Shown here: in pieces, positions 1-11,285 of the stretch
Position numbering within the stretch: the first letter of the stretch is position 1
Layout: every line of letters begins with the position of its first letter
Position numbers and translations under genes: made by a program
Notes under the pieces: generated by a model
Told to the model about the DNA's origin: nothing
The model's input: the letters and a program-made list of their open reading frames with translations, nothing else
Database searches by the model: none
Origin: Flammula alnicola
Lineage: Eukaryota; Basidiomycota; Agaricomycetes; Agaricales; Strophariaceae
DNA length: 64,000 bases
Direction: 5' to 3'
Assembly (NCBI GenBank): GCA_015499995.1
Contig: JADNRV010000157.1
Span: forward strand, 56,373-120,372

Positions 1-50
1 AAACAGCATGTGTACATATTGTTCTGATCTCCGTTTTACCCCTAGGCCAG

Positions 51-345
51 GGAACAGCACCCGCTTTTGAAACGTTACACGAACGACTGGGCGACAGCGG
101 AGCTTGTTAAGCAGTACATGAAGAACAGGCGAGGAAGCGCTTACCATAACGGATGGCTCACACCTCCCGCAAAATTCGCGCACCTCCAGGCCAACTCGAA
201 TAAGCGCGATCCGGGCGCTTCCTAAACGAAGCGAGCCAAGGCGTCTTTAGCCGCAAAGAAGAAAGGGAAAAAGGCAGCAACAGCAGCTCGGAGGAGATCC
301 CCAACAGCTGGTTCCTCTGACGGTCATGATGGCTTGGAGGACTGA
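51..345 (+). pseudogene. 3' end of a gene entering from the left, with an in-frame stop
   Basis: A terminal exon starts after an acceptor ending CCTAGGCCAG at 50. It reads open from 52 to a TAA at 223-225 (57 codons, rich in Trp, Tyr and charged residues, e.g. TNDWATAELVKQYMKN). Past the TAA the same frame continues for 39 codons, with a very basic Lys/Ala tail (AAKKKGKKAATAARRR) and an acidic end, to TGA at 343-345. The natural look of the tail suggests that the TAA is a late nonsense mutation or a normal stop followed by former coding sequence. The family is not recognised. The rest of the gene lies outside the window. Confidence 0.5.
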
Positions 346-429
346 TATGTGGCGCCGTGTAATTTGGCAGCAGGTAATTCGGGAATTGGTCTCATTTAAA
401 GTGTATAGTGTATGTATCCTACGATTTAT

Positions 430-890
430 GTAATCACAAGAACAACCTATTCTATAGTCGCAATAACAACCTAGTCTATAGTCAATAACAACCTATTCTA
501 TTGTGAAGTGAATGCGATGACAGGTTCATTTTAACCCTTAATAGGTTGATTTTTTGATGTAAAATGCCCGCGATATCAACCTACCGTATAGTGAATCTAA
601 TCCGCTACTTGGATGTTATTTAGCCAGTGATAGGTCAGTTTCAGCCAGTGATAGGTCAGTTTTCAGTATAATATAGGTTGGTCAACACTCTGTGTCAGGT
701 TGATTATAAACCTTACCGAGCTATTTGTACATAGGTTGAAAAGTTAAAAAATAGGTTATAAATTAACCAAGGTGCCAACCTACTTACAAGGTTGATCACC
801 AACCTAACGAAGATGAAAATCATCCTTTTATTTACTGATATGCAACCTAACTTAGGTCTAATCCTTAGGTTGACCATCAACCTGGGCCGC
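430..890. repeat. Cluster of AGGTTG/CAACCT motifs
   Basis: An AT-rich non-coding stretch holds about fourteen copies of AGGTTG or its complement CAACCT in both orientations, many as ATAGGTTGA or AACAACCTATTCTATAG. It also contains a perfect 21-bp tandem duplication (AGCCAGTGATAGGTCAGTTTC) at 622-642 and 643-663 (the last base differs). No gene is visible here. Confidence 0.6.
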
Positions 891-959
891 CCGCACAGAG
901 TGAAGGGATAAACAAAGTTCAGTTCTGTGGCTGTGTAAATTTTGAAGTTAAATGCTGAA

Positions 960-1460
960 GGGGCTAGAGGATATCCGCGTGCACGAGCGTGCGTGGCGTG
1001 CTTGGCGTGCTTAGCGTGGCACGCCAATGCACGCAACTGCACGCTCTTACATAGGCCATGGTACTACTCGAAAAAAGAAATAGGCTGCTATAAAGTGTAC
1101 ATGTACCTATAAAAATGTGAGGATGTTCTATCCTGTACCTACTCTCTTGTTATTTCGCCGAGAGATCATATATGAGCATCAAAATGCCTGCCTTTTGAAA
1201 CACATAAGCACGCAGATGCACGCAGGTGCACGCGTGCGAATTTTAAAGATTTTAGCGTGCCACGCTCACGCACGCTTACACATCATGACGCACGCTCACG
1301 CACGCTCGCACGCCAATTGGGCATGCGTTCACACGCTTATAGCACGCTCGCACGGAAATTGAGCACGCATGCGCACACTTGTAGCACGCTCATCAGCATG
1401 CTCGCGCACGTTTATAGCACGCTCGTGCATGCTCAGAGCATACTCATAGCATGCACATGG
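960..1460. repeat. Dispersed GCACGC/GCGTGC repeats
   Basis: Two clusters (about 975-1045 and 1205-1450) are built from GCACGC, GCGTGC, CACGCTC and relatives, alternating strand. The reading frames through them translate into His/Ala/Arg low-complexity strings and are not convincing genes. The same motif returns at 1913-2060. The 1460-1910 gap between shows no gene. Confidence 0.6.
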
Positions 1461-1912
1461 AGAAACCCAGGTAGATGTGGGGGGAAATTGTACTCAGTAT
1501 TCATGTTCTCATAATCGAGAGAGATTGTCTTTGTGCAAATGTATCTTCGACTAACTTGTGGCCCTGAATACATGCAACTTGGTGAGTAATATGCTCTCAT
1601 ATTTCTCCTACTGTACCATTTCATTCAATTCGTCCGTCACAAAGTGATAGGGATGATTATGACCATTGACACTATCAAACAGCCAAAGATCCCAGAAATT
1701 ACCAAAGAATGACTAATGCCCAGGCTGAAAAGAAGGAATAAAATGAAACCTACCAATACAGCACCATAGATAATATATACTTATATTTTGTTCCTCTGTA
1801 CTGTTCTCCTCTGAAATTACAAAAAACTTGTTCATATATGTACAGCATAATTATACAACAGGACACAAATGTCAAAAAGATCAATGCATTGATCTGTGTG
1901 AAGAGATGCGCC

Positions 1913-2035
1913 GCACGCCAAAAGGGTTGAGCATGCTGAGCATGGCACGCACTGCACGCTAAAAGGGCTGAGCGTGCTGAGCGTGGCACGCATCGCACGC
2001 CAAAAGGGGTGAGCGTGATGAGCGTGGCACGCTCA
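1913..2035. repeat. 41-bp tandem repeat, three copies
   Basis: Three head-to-tail copies (1913-1953, 1954-1994, 1995-2035) start GCACGCCAAAAGGG and contain GAGCRTGMTGAGCRTGGCACGC. They differ by a few transitions only. The block belongs to the GCACGC-rich sequence of the neighbourhood. From 2036 to 2636 I see no gene. Confidence 0.75.
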
Positions 2036-2636
2036 GGCACGCTTGTGCATGCTCAAGGCACGCCGATTTTCTCTTGCCCGTGCTGAAGTCATCTGGGCAA
2101 CATTTATGGTTTACATTTATGGTTTACCGATCACATGTGTGGGTTGTTATCTGCCAGTTATCTGCCTGGCAGATTCCGTTGGTAAAATGTTATTGTCTTC
2201 TTCACCTCTGTATGTATCCTACTATTCCCAAAATTTGCCAGGCAGTAGGTAGATTCACCTATAATGAATTTGTCAATTCACATTTTTAATTTCTGCTGTG
2301 AAGGACAATGAATGAGCTAACATGTTATCTGCCACACCCAATTGTTATCTGCCAGCCGTGCTTCGGCGCACCGCCACACTCTCACGGACCGCCCTTCAAC
2401 TGATGTCTCGAAGTCAGGCATCCAAAGGTCCTAACCTCATTCTATCGCGTCAAGCGCCTCTAAAAAATACAATTATGTTTAGATTATATACAGCCCAGGT
2501 ATTCTGATTTTATTTTATCATGCCAATATCGTGAGAGGGCTTGCAAGGTATGCTTCAGGTATGACTTCTGCGCTCTCATCTCATCCGAAGTGGTGCAGCT
2601 GGTTCTATATACATAATAAATACAATACCTCAATGG

Positions 2637-3736
2637 TATGACTGCCCAGGTGCACATTTATTCCCGCGCGCGCCAAATCGGTTCGCGCGCACGTGCGAGA
2701 CCTCAATCTTGTAAAAGCAACTTCCCCTCCTGAAAATTATTTTAGGCAGTCTACTATACCTTGCCTCAGTACATTTTATACTCAGAAAGTGTGCATTCTT
2801 TTGTCAATTTAATGAGTTATATGTTCCTCAACATCTGGCAATCAGCGGGCCGGGTTTCCGAGAGCATCTAATTCCGGTGTGCTCGACTTGAAACTAGGCT
2901 CGAATTTTATGATCTTTCAACTCGAATTTGAGATGGTGTATTAGTATTGAATTCTAAGTCAAACCTCAACTGAGAGGCTGAATCAACAAGATATGAGAGA
3001 TAGAAGTTTAACCTGAGCTTAACTTCAATGGCAGCTTCGGAAAAACATTACCCAGGTCAAGCTTTTAGATGTAGAAATGAGGTTTCAATTGATTATTCCT
3101 TATCAAATTAGAGTGAATTTATGCTACTGTGATGCACCAAAGAAGAACATAAGAGTAGGGAAAACCACGACTGACATTATAGAATGGAGATTTTCAATAT
3201 ATGAGGGTAAACATTCAGCTTGGTAAGGTTACCAATGGCTCATTTTTTAGTAATACAGAAAGTGACAAGTAAAGTAGGAAGACCAGCGGGCCATTTCAAT
3301 AGGTTAATGGTTGATTGACAGTGCATAAAACAGACGTGGTCACTTGTTCTGTTGTAAGAAAGGAGCAAAATCAGTTTACACATACTTGCTTCTGTCCAGT
3401 TCTCTCGAAATACTACTGTGTAATCAGAAATTTTAGAGCCAATTGTGGATAAAGTTGAATGTATAAAATTCGAGCCTAGTTTCAAGTCGAGCACACCGGA
3501 ATTAGATGCTCTCGGAAACCCGGCCCGCTGATTGCCAGATGTTGAGGAACATATAACTCATTAAATTGACAGAAGAACGCACACTTTCTGAGTATAAAAT
3601 GTACTGAGGCAAGGTATAGTAGACTGCCTGAACTAATTTTCAGGAGGGAAAGTTGATTTTACAAGATTGAGGTCTCGCGCGCGCGCGCGAACCGATTTGG
3701 CGCGCGCGGGAATAAATGTGCACCTGGGCAGTCATA
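2637..3736. mobile_element. Foldback/MITE-like element with 274-bp inverted arms
   Basis: The arms 2637-2910 and 3463-3736 are inverted copies of one another, beginning TATGACTGCCCAGGTGCAC. They enclose about 550 bp without a plausible ORF. If the terminal TA on each side is taken as a target duplication, the element proper is TGACTGCCC...GGGCAGTCA, as for Tc1/mariner-type insertions. The arms carry a CG-alternating block next to GGTTCGCGCGC/GCGCGCGAACC that has drifted between the two copies. Non-autonomous: no transposase is encoded. Confidence 0.75.
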
Positions 3737-4387
3737 GGAGACTTCATATTATCGTGATCCGTATGTACATCACATAATATCAATGTCTGTCTACGAGAGA
3801 CTAATTGGAGACTAGGTGATCGGGAACTTGAGCTTAAACGGCGTGAACATGTGTGAACGCTCGGCTCAGCAGATGAAAGCGTCAGAAAGACGGATGAATC
3901 GACGACGTACTTTCAGAGCACGCAATAAACATGTTTTGGTGCTGGCGCTTACGCTCTCCCGATTCTTGTTTTACGGCTTTGACCGTCACTCTGTTATCAC
4001 CGTTCCGTACACTGCTTCGAGAACTGAGAATGCCCCACATTGATACCGTTCCTAAGCGCAAAGCTATTTCTGCGCAAACGAGAAGGAATGGCAGACGAGG
4101 TTCCATGCTCCGAATATGTCCTGGGAAAACGAGAAAGTAAGATGTTGAGGGCATGGTATGATTAATGAACAAGCCAGTCTAAGAGGAAGAAGACACTGAC
4201 AGAGATATGTAATGCGGTCGACGCCTTGCGAGAGCTTGGAGGGCATATGACATAGGAGATACAGGACTGTTGGCAAATGGAAGAGGAGGGAGAGATGAGA
4301 GGGCCGAGGGCTGTGATATCAGTGAATTAATCATCGTCACTCAGAGAGAAGAGGGACCAGGAGGCCCCGTTGAGTTTGCTCGAGTAG

Positions 4388-5079
4388 TCACCGGAGTTCA
4401 GGTTTGGTCGATAGGTCGTGAATGATGCGTCGTAGCGTCTCTCGAGCGAGTTTCTCCAAGATGACCATCCGTGTGCGTCCTGACTTCAAGACTGCCAGGT
4501 ACAGAGGTAGCATGGATTGACGCCGCTTGTGACGAGGCGATCTAGGGACGTTACCGAAGGCAGCAACATCCGTTTCAAGGCCCATAACCTATAAGAAGGT
4601 AGAGCCTCGGATATGAGACACCGGCGCAAGGAGTGAATTTGGGGGGATTCGGGAATGTCCAGGGAGGGTTTGGCGGAGTTGGCGGAAGGTCTGCTGGAGA
4701 CGGCGTCATTGTCAACGATGTGATGCCATTGAATTGTGGCGAGATAATAGAGAAAAAGTTCTGTGAGTGAGCGGTTCACCTTCCAAGAAAGTATCATCCC
4801 ACACTTATTTTCTGTTGGTGTAGATAGAGGGCAGTGAGCATGTTGGACATATAGAAGGTAAGAAAGAAATTTCAGTGAGAAGCCGGCACCCTCGGATTTT
4901 TTTTGGTTCTGACTCGGTGTATGAATTGAGAAGAACGTAGGGGTCGTTGAATTGGGGTGAAAAGGACAGGAAAGTCGACCAGACCTCAGACTCCGAGCCG
5001 GAACAGTGTCGCTTCGCTTCCGTTGTTGAACCGCAACGGCTCCGATTCTGATTCCTCTTACGAGTTTGGAGAAGTCCAC
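4388..5079 (-). CDS. Possible hypothetical gene, exons unresolved
   Basis: A long open frame reads leftward from 5079 to 4486. A second frame, 4388-4585, opens right after a good acceptor (CTTCTTATAG) and ends with a basic helical stretch (LARETLRRIIHDLSTKP). The two could be joined exons, but I could not find a junction that keeps one convincing frame. No domain is recognised, and no ATG decides a start. The flanks (3740-4387 and 5080-5488) contain only short shadow frames. A TATA-like TATAAAAG at about 5199 has no obvious gene behind it. Confidence 0.25.
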
Positions 5080-5488
5080 TTATTCTGTCATCGATTTCTC
5101 ATGACTCACAAGTGAATAAATCACAAATGGGTCCATCACCATTCCAGGAAGCTGGAAATTCATTGGCAGGCAAGCGAGTCCGTCTAATCTCATCCATGTA
5201 TAAAAGACACCACTCTGTCACAGTGGTCTGTCCAACCCATCCTCAGCCACGGCTCCTTGTACCATATTAATCTGAATGACCGGCCCTCTGATGATTTTTC
5301 AGACTATGCCTCGTGTCAAGTCCATTATCTATTAACTAAAGGTGCGCATTTTATCCTAAAGCCTTACGATGCTTCTAATCTTTGTACGGCTCGAATCTTT
5401 TTTTATGTACCATGATTAGAGAAAGGTGAGGTGAGGCCCACACAGCAAATTTCCCTGAGATTATAGGCGCGACGATGTCTTTCAGACA

Positions 5489-6025
5489 ATGGCTCTTTTT
5501 ATTTGTCACCGAATACGACCAGCGTCCGTGTCGACATGCGCTGATGCTCCACTGCGGGACCAGCTCCGTTCTGTCCGCAAAATATGTACGTCTCTTGCCT
5601 TTTTTCGGATGACATGATGGCTATATTTTATCGACATCGGCTGAACGGTGTACTCCACATGCAGTAACCAAAAGAATGCTGATTTCTACTTCATCCAACC
5701 CTTTGTCTATTCTCGCTGACTTGCTAAAATTCAAGCACGGCTTGCCTTTTATGATCAATGTGTTGATCCGGATCGGCATGGACTTCAATCTCCGCGTCTC
5801 GCATCACTTGTCCATGAAAAAATCGACATAGCAAGTGGCGCTCCCATCCCACCCGCCCATCGATCGGTCCAACCACAAACGATCCAAACCACCACCGCGC
5901 CGCCGCAATCCATCGATCCATCGATCACCATTTCAGCCCTCAACCCAAATATTGATGCAAACTCAACTTGTACCAGTATTGCGGATAGTTTCTCCAAGAC
6001 AACTTATGTAGGATTCGGGGTATGA
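5489..6025 (+). CDS. Possible two-exon hypothetical protein
   Basis: An ATG-started exon (5489-5585) ends in a strong donor, GTACGT. If it is spliced to 5736 (acceptor TTCAAG, weak) the frame stays open to TGA at 6025 and totals 129 codons. The second part reads like protein (LAFYDQCVDPDRHGLQSP, then a Pro/Gln/Thr-rich tail). The exon lengths fit, but the acceptor is poor and nothing in the product is recognised, so this is speculative. Confidence 0.2.
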
Positions 6026-6442
6026 GGTACCCGAAGATGATCCTTGGCGGAGGTAAGGGGCATCAGCGACGCGGGGCAGAGCGGAAAAATTACAACGACT
6101 GCCCATAACGAGTCTGATGGTGGATGTTGTGGGTCCAGATACCAGACAAGGGCCTGAAGTTGTCGGGCCCGTGGCCCGGTAGGTGCGTTCGCTCGTTGGA
6201 TAGATTTTCATCGTCACCTGATATCCTTCGTAATGTGTTCATCTCCCTTTCCCGCCCAATTTGCTGCCCATCCATACGTGGTAGGATAACCGAGGACGGA
6301 CGCAACCTCCCCAGCGGGGTTGGATGTCAATACAACCTTTTGAGCGCGGAGTAATGATGTGAGTTCTTTGAGACGAAGCTACTAGCACGGGTGATAGGAG
6401 GTATCAAGGAGTAAATCGAAAGCGAGAATTGGGATGGATTCC

Positions 6443-7583
6443 TCAGCGGATCTGGCGATCGTAGTAAGATAAGATAGTCAGATGTCGGCGAGGCGGCGGA
6501 GGGGCATGATCTGGGAGTTGCAATGCAAATCGAGGTTTGAAAGGACGACAGCGAGATTGGTGAGCATAAGAGCGGCTAACGTGAACGGATGGCAGGAAGA
6601 GCAAGGGAAAGCAATAGGGAAAGGGCCCAGAAAACGTGTCGCCAAGGTTGAAACGTTGAATATCCACTGGAAGTACTAATGTACCGCCGAAGAGATGACA
6701 GGCACTAGTCGCTACAGTTGACAGTCGTCGGGAGTGAGTAGATTTCGGGATCTGGTGGAGCAGGCCAATCTGACCTGCTCTCGGATATGCTCGCCGAAGA
6801 TGCGCGTCGTGCTGGGAAGCCGTGCGGACAGCGTTGCACACAGCCTTGATGCTATCTAATCTAATCTAGCCGACCGTCTCTGCTTCACTACTACGCCGGG
6901 GGTATGCGGTAAGATAAAGCCGAACCTGATCAGATCGGGGCTGCTGGCTTGACGAGTATGTAGCAATAGCGGCCTGAGCAGCGGGAGCACAGACGGCCTT
7001 GGCGCGTGGTTGGGCAGAGGCGGCACCGCTGGACCCTGACGCAGACTGTGAGTGGTGGGGAAGGACCGACATATCAGGGAAGTAATCCAGAACGAAGCTC
7101 AAGTGGGCGTTGGGTGGATCCAGCAACCTGAAGAATCATAGCGAAGGCGTTGAGAAAACAGAGCTATCGATGGGATCGCATTGAAATTCCTCAGATGCGA
7201 CGAGGACGATCTGCAAGAGCGTACACGCGCGCCTTGTTTTTCCTCTCGTGTTCAACTAGCGTCCTCCTTGAAGTCTTAGAAATTGGGAAAATCTCGGCGA
7301 CTGGCATTTGAGAAATGGAGTGCGTCACAGTTCGAGGACACAGATAGCGCATGACTTCATCCGCAGTTCACGCCTGGGATTCGAACTCCTGCCGGAATGC
7401 ATCTGTAATATTGAAGGTATAATTCATCAGACATGTCGTCGAATGCGAAGTTTGATATAAGCACCAACCAATATAATTTCCTGGTAATGTTGCATCAGCA
7501 GTCGGTGCTTGCGAAGGGCATCGTTGTAGGTGCGCTCCGCTCATCTTACTATGATTCGTGGTCTCTTCAATCCCTTCCAACAC
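6443..7583 (-). other. Coding-like remnants, no gene resolved
   Basis: Three leftward stretches look like protein: 7191-7583, one frame with a single TGA in the middle (…FRQEFESQA, stop, TADEVMRYLCPRTV…, ending in YALADRPRRI); 6866-7126 after a good acceptor TTCTTCAG; and 6443-6841. They may be exons of one decayed gene, but junctions and family could not be established. The region 6026-6442 shows nothing convincing; 7584-8001 is empty. Confidence 0.2.
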
Positions 7584-8001
7584 TGACAGTTCTATCTCTA
7601 ACCCTGGCCCTGTCCACTGTTCAGAAGTTGTATATTCATGCTTATATTCACCTTTCTTCTTCTTCTACACTCAGGGGCTCGATCGACACTCTTCACCATC
7701 TTGCTATCGTTTAGCTTCGAAGCTCTGTTCTAATTTTCAGCTCAAAACAACTTGAAGACTTCCAAAGCCGACGAATATGTTACGGGGAATGTGTTACATG
7801 ATATTGTGGTATATACATTATCTAGGAAGTAGTGGACGCAGAAAACCTCTTTCCTAGGTACAAACTTCAAAGCATAGCTAGCTAGGACCTTGAAACATAG
7901 ATGTCGGGGTCATGTTAGTTCCAATTAGTGTTACCAATTCGAACGAGGATGCCCACCAATAATCGGTACTATCGGCTTTGACCTGTGTGGTGGTCTTCAT
8001 C

Positions 8002-9542
8002 TCAATAGATATCACGTTGTTGTACTAAAATTTCGCAATGAGCCTTCAGGGACGGATATCGACGCCAAAAGTAATGACGCACCGCTTCACGATCAGGGGA
8101 AAGACCTTTAGAAGAAGTTGCTCGATGAGTTCCAATTCGCGGAACTTCCACGGAAAGCGACTTCGACACTGTATCCCTCAAGGAGCTCCGCGCGTTGAGC
8201 CTATAGCAAATAAAACGAGTCCAGAAATGATCCAACACTGGACAAAATACTCTTACGCAGAAAGAAGAGAGTTTGAATATACTGAAATAGTTATGTGTCA
8301 GCTCCCGGTAGACGGAGTTGCATGGAAGGGGACGTACATTTCGCAAGCGGCAAGTATGCACCTAAGTAAATGACTTTGTTGATCAGAGGCGGTGAGCCAT
8401 CTGTGAATCGAGTGGAAGATAAGGCTAGTGAGACTTACAGTTCACGGGCATGGTTCGGTACTGCGAAGTATGTAAGAAATTACTACTTATGATTCGGGGG
8501 TGGAATAGACCCACAAGGATGAGGACCGAAACAGCGGCAATACTGCGAGAGTAGGAGATTGGAATCGAGAAAGAATCGGACCAAAATAAAGTGACAAACC
8601 TGGTGACCAGACCAGTTCCTAAATGCATTAAAGAGTGGTATGTACCGGTGAGAATGTAAATGTAGCGGTGCAAGTCTACATGTAACTCACGGATGGAGAA
8701 CCCAATCAAACGATCAATAAGCTTTGTCACCCTAAAAGCGACATAACAATCAGTAGGATATCTAGAGCAAAGAAGAAAAGAGTGTCGAGTCGCACCTGTT
8801 GAGAGACTTTTCCCGCTTGTGAGTCAAGAAGTACACCATGGAAATAGCGATAGTGACATCGATTGAAGCCCCCATCACAAAGAGAGCGGTGGTCAGCGGT
8901 TGCGTATCAAGGGCAAACGCGAATGCACTCGGCAGGACAATAACTTCTATCCCATCGTATATGCACATGACCGCCCTCGCAAACGCAGCGAGCGCACACA
9001 TCAATCCCACATAGCGCCATGGACTAGGGAGGACGCTCCACAGGCGGTAGGAAAAGAACCACTATTCAGTTGAAACACACAAGAGTTAAGCCGCTGTCAC
9101 CAAGAGGAGCCGGCAGACTCACCTGAACGAGAGCTGTTATAAGTCCACCCAAGATCGTCGCTCCACCAAAACCCGGAAATTTGACCGCGCCATAAGGCCG
9201 TCCGTACAATAGAATCGTTGAGCGGTAGACTTCATATAACACCGCGACCGTTTGTCCCAACTCGAGAAGCCTTGCAAATTTATGATAATGTCAGGTCGAG
9301 AATATGCAAAGATATGACTAAAACTTACCAAACAGTGGCGACCTTTCAGTTATAAGAGAGTTATCTCCGTTAGGTATTGCTCGAGTCAAAAAGAGACTGA
9401 CCAGTGCTTTGAATGCGAGTCGATCGTCGTCGAAACGCGAAAAATAGAGGTAGCATTGCAATGTAACAACGCCGAAGAGGAATCCCGCGACGCTTGAACC
9501 GATTTCAAGCGCACCAAAGGTGTTTGAGATAGTGATCTCCAT
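8002..9542 (-). CDS. DUF6534 multi-pass membrane protein
   Basis: Eleven exons splice cleanly: 9402-9542, 9329-9342, 9123-9270, 8796-9061, 8691-8731, 8600-8618, 8515-8542, 8439-8460, 8338-8400, 8257-8281, 8002-8200. Together they make 322 codons. The ATG at 9540-9542 opens with the family's usual start (TFGALEIGSSVAGFLFGVVTLQCY). Later signatures of this Agaricomycete family follow: SIDVTIAISMVYFLTHKR, then TKLIDRLIGFSIRTGLVTS, and LAKLYSNSLLSALNARSSLR near the end. About seven hydrophobic helices are visible, with a charged cytosolic C-terminus. The function of the family is unknown; it resembles seven-helix receptors in layout only. Exon 2 is a 14-nt microexon. Introns are 50-60 bp. Confidence 0.9.
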
Positions 9543-9665
9543 CGGAGGAAACTGGAGGGCGATGTCTTCACATGGTGCGAGTTATTTATAAGTAAAAAAG
9601 TGTAGTCGCACTCAATTCTATAGCTTATTTCCCTAGATTTATTTCTGTTGGCCTCAGCGCTGTGC

Positions 9666-10172
9666 CTAGAATTTAATACCGAGCTCACATGGCACTGCTG
9701 TCAGAGAGGTTGCGGAGATTGAATCAGGACTTTGAACGACTATTGCAGAAAAGGAGGCTCCACTTGCGAAATCCATTGCTGTCGACTGTAGGGTCGTGAG
9801 GGCCTTACAACGAAAAACGATCAAAGGGTTTGTGGTGTTTATGGCACTGCTCACGACCAGTTCGTGAGCTTGGTGCGGCGTGCCGTGCAACGGCGGCTTC
9901 ATATTCAAGCTCAGTGAACTATTTGGTATTAAACCCTTAGGCTCGTGACTAACCCTTTCCTTCTGAACATCACAGAAGGATGGTCGCGAGTCCAAAACCC
10001 TGCGCCACATGTATCTCGGGAAATAAATGGAACTTGCCGACAAGGGGCGGCAATGGAGATCGTGGAGCCGCGAGGCAGGTGGATGCACCCACGTAGATGT
10101 AGACGTATAATCGGGGATCAAAGAACTAGAGTTGGAAGGGTATTTCTTCGACAACGAATCGATCCTGGGCAT
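9666..10172 (-). CDS. Unassigned ORF
   Basis: An open leftward frame of about 168 codons, Ser/Pro-rich at first and ending in a more hydrophobic segment (ASFSAIVVQSPDSISATS). No domain, signal peptide or clear splice partners were recognised. It may be chance; listed because it is the longest open frame between the DUF6534 gene and the hAT element. Confidence 0.15.
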   Translation of the reverse strand: MPRIDSLSKKYPSNSSSLIPDYTSTSTWVHPPASRLHDLHCRPLSASSIYFPRYMWRRVLDSRPSFCDVQKERVSHEPKGLIPNSSLSLNMKPPLHGTPHQAHELVVSSAINTTNPLIVFRCKALTTLQSTAMDFASGASFSAIVVQSPDSISATSLTAVPCELGIKF

Positions 10173-10744
10173 TGATTATCTGAGAAAGGAGTGCCTTCCT
10201 GTTGTTCTATGGTTTGCAGCCCGACTGAAGGCTGTATGAGACTTAGTCGAGTCAAAATAGAATTGGTTAGGACCAACGTCGAGAACGAGATTTTTATCTT
10301 ACGGCTTGACAAGAGATGACGCGTTGCTTGATACCATGATCTCCCACTTGGTGCCTCGGACTTTTCTGGTCGCAGCCCCTGATGAGCGTCGCTCGAAATC
10401 GTCATGTTACTAATGTAGCAGGTATAGTTGACCACCTGAATTTACCTCTTGTTACAGTAAAATGTCATGTTCGAATTGGTGACCGCATTTGTGCAATAAA
10501 ATACCATTCAGTGGAGGAGGATAAGTCTCCTCGAGAGCCCGAAGAAAATGGGAGCTACGTCGATCTTTATCCGGCAAAAAGATAGCCGGTTATACCGTCC
10601 ACGACCCTGAAACGCAACTGTCAGTGTAAGAGACCAGAAAGACAGAAGCGTCCGGTACCGAGCTCAATTGAATTTGGCCTCAACATGATACACGACCGCG
10701 GTGGCAGCTGGCTTTCCCTACATTCCGGTTGCTAATAGCTGAAA

Positions 10745-10984
10745 GTGGTGTCTGGTGGCGCTAGGAGAATAGCAGGGAGAGTGGAGACAGATTTTCAAAT
10801 GCTTATGAGAAACGTCCATAAGCATCCCATGATCATCGACGGTCATCCGACGTTCTGTGCTTTCCACAAGATCCTGACATGCCCTGAAAATTTTCCAGAA
10901 TACGAGAAAACATCCTCGGTAATTCCCGAATCCCTGGTCAAATCGAACAAGGAAAATCAAAACTTGTGGCATCGCTCAATGATG
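10745..10984 (+). CDS. Possible exon of an unknown gene
   Basis: A rightward open stretch reads plausibly (e.g. HPMIIDGHPTFCAFHKILTC, then ENFPEYEKTSSVIPESLVKS) up to a GTGCGT donor at about 10985. A (GATGGC)n repeat at 11035-11058 lies just beyond in the presumed intron. An ORF at 10382-10585 upstream (CHVRIGDRICAIKYHSVEED) may belong to it. No family recognised and no start fixed. Confidence 0.2.
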
Positions 10985-11285
10985 GTGCGTATTCGGCAGC
11001 AGTGTTGCCTTTGCTACGAGGTTCTGTGGTTCGATGGCGATGGCGATGGCGATGGGCATGTGCATTTTTGGACTTGCGCGAGATGTGGCTTAATAGAAGC
11101 TTACCTGCTGGTCAACGTAAGTATTTCTTGCTGCACGCGACACCTGAGACATGATCTTGTGACGCAGAATAAACGTATGACTCGCTGGACCTGCGACGTG
11201 TGAGAGTTGGGGTTGGTAGTCGCCGGCAAGAGAAACGTAGTCAATTTAGACGTACTGCAGAGGCACGTAAGAGACTTGTTTCGGT

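Noticed and set aside
5190..5340. TATA box (TATAAAAG) followed by an open frame and a GTGCGC donor
   Set aside because: Open frame lacks a start and could not be linked to a downstream exon.
7360..7400. tRNA-like GTTCGAATCCC on the minus strand
   Set aside because: No pairing T-stem, anticodon arm or acceptor stem around it; it lies in a protein-like frame.
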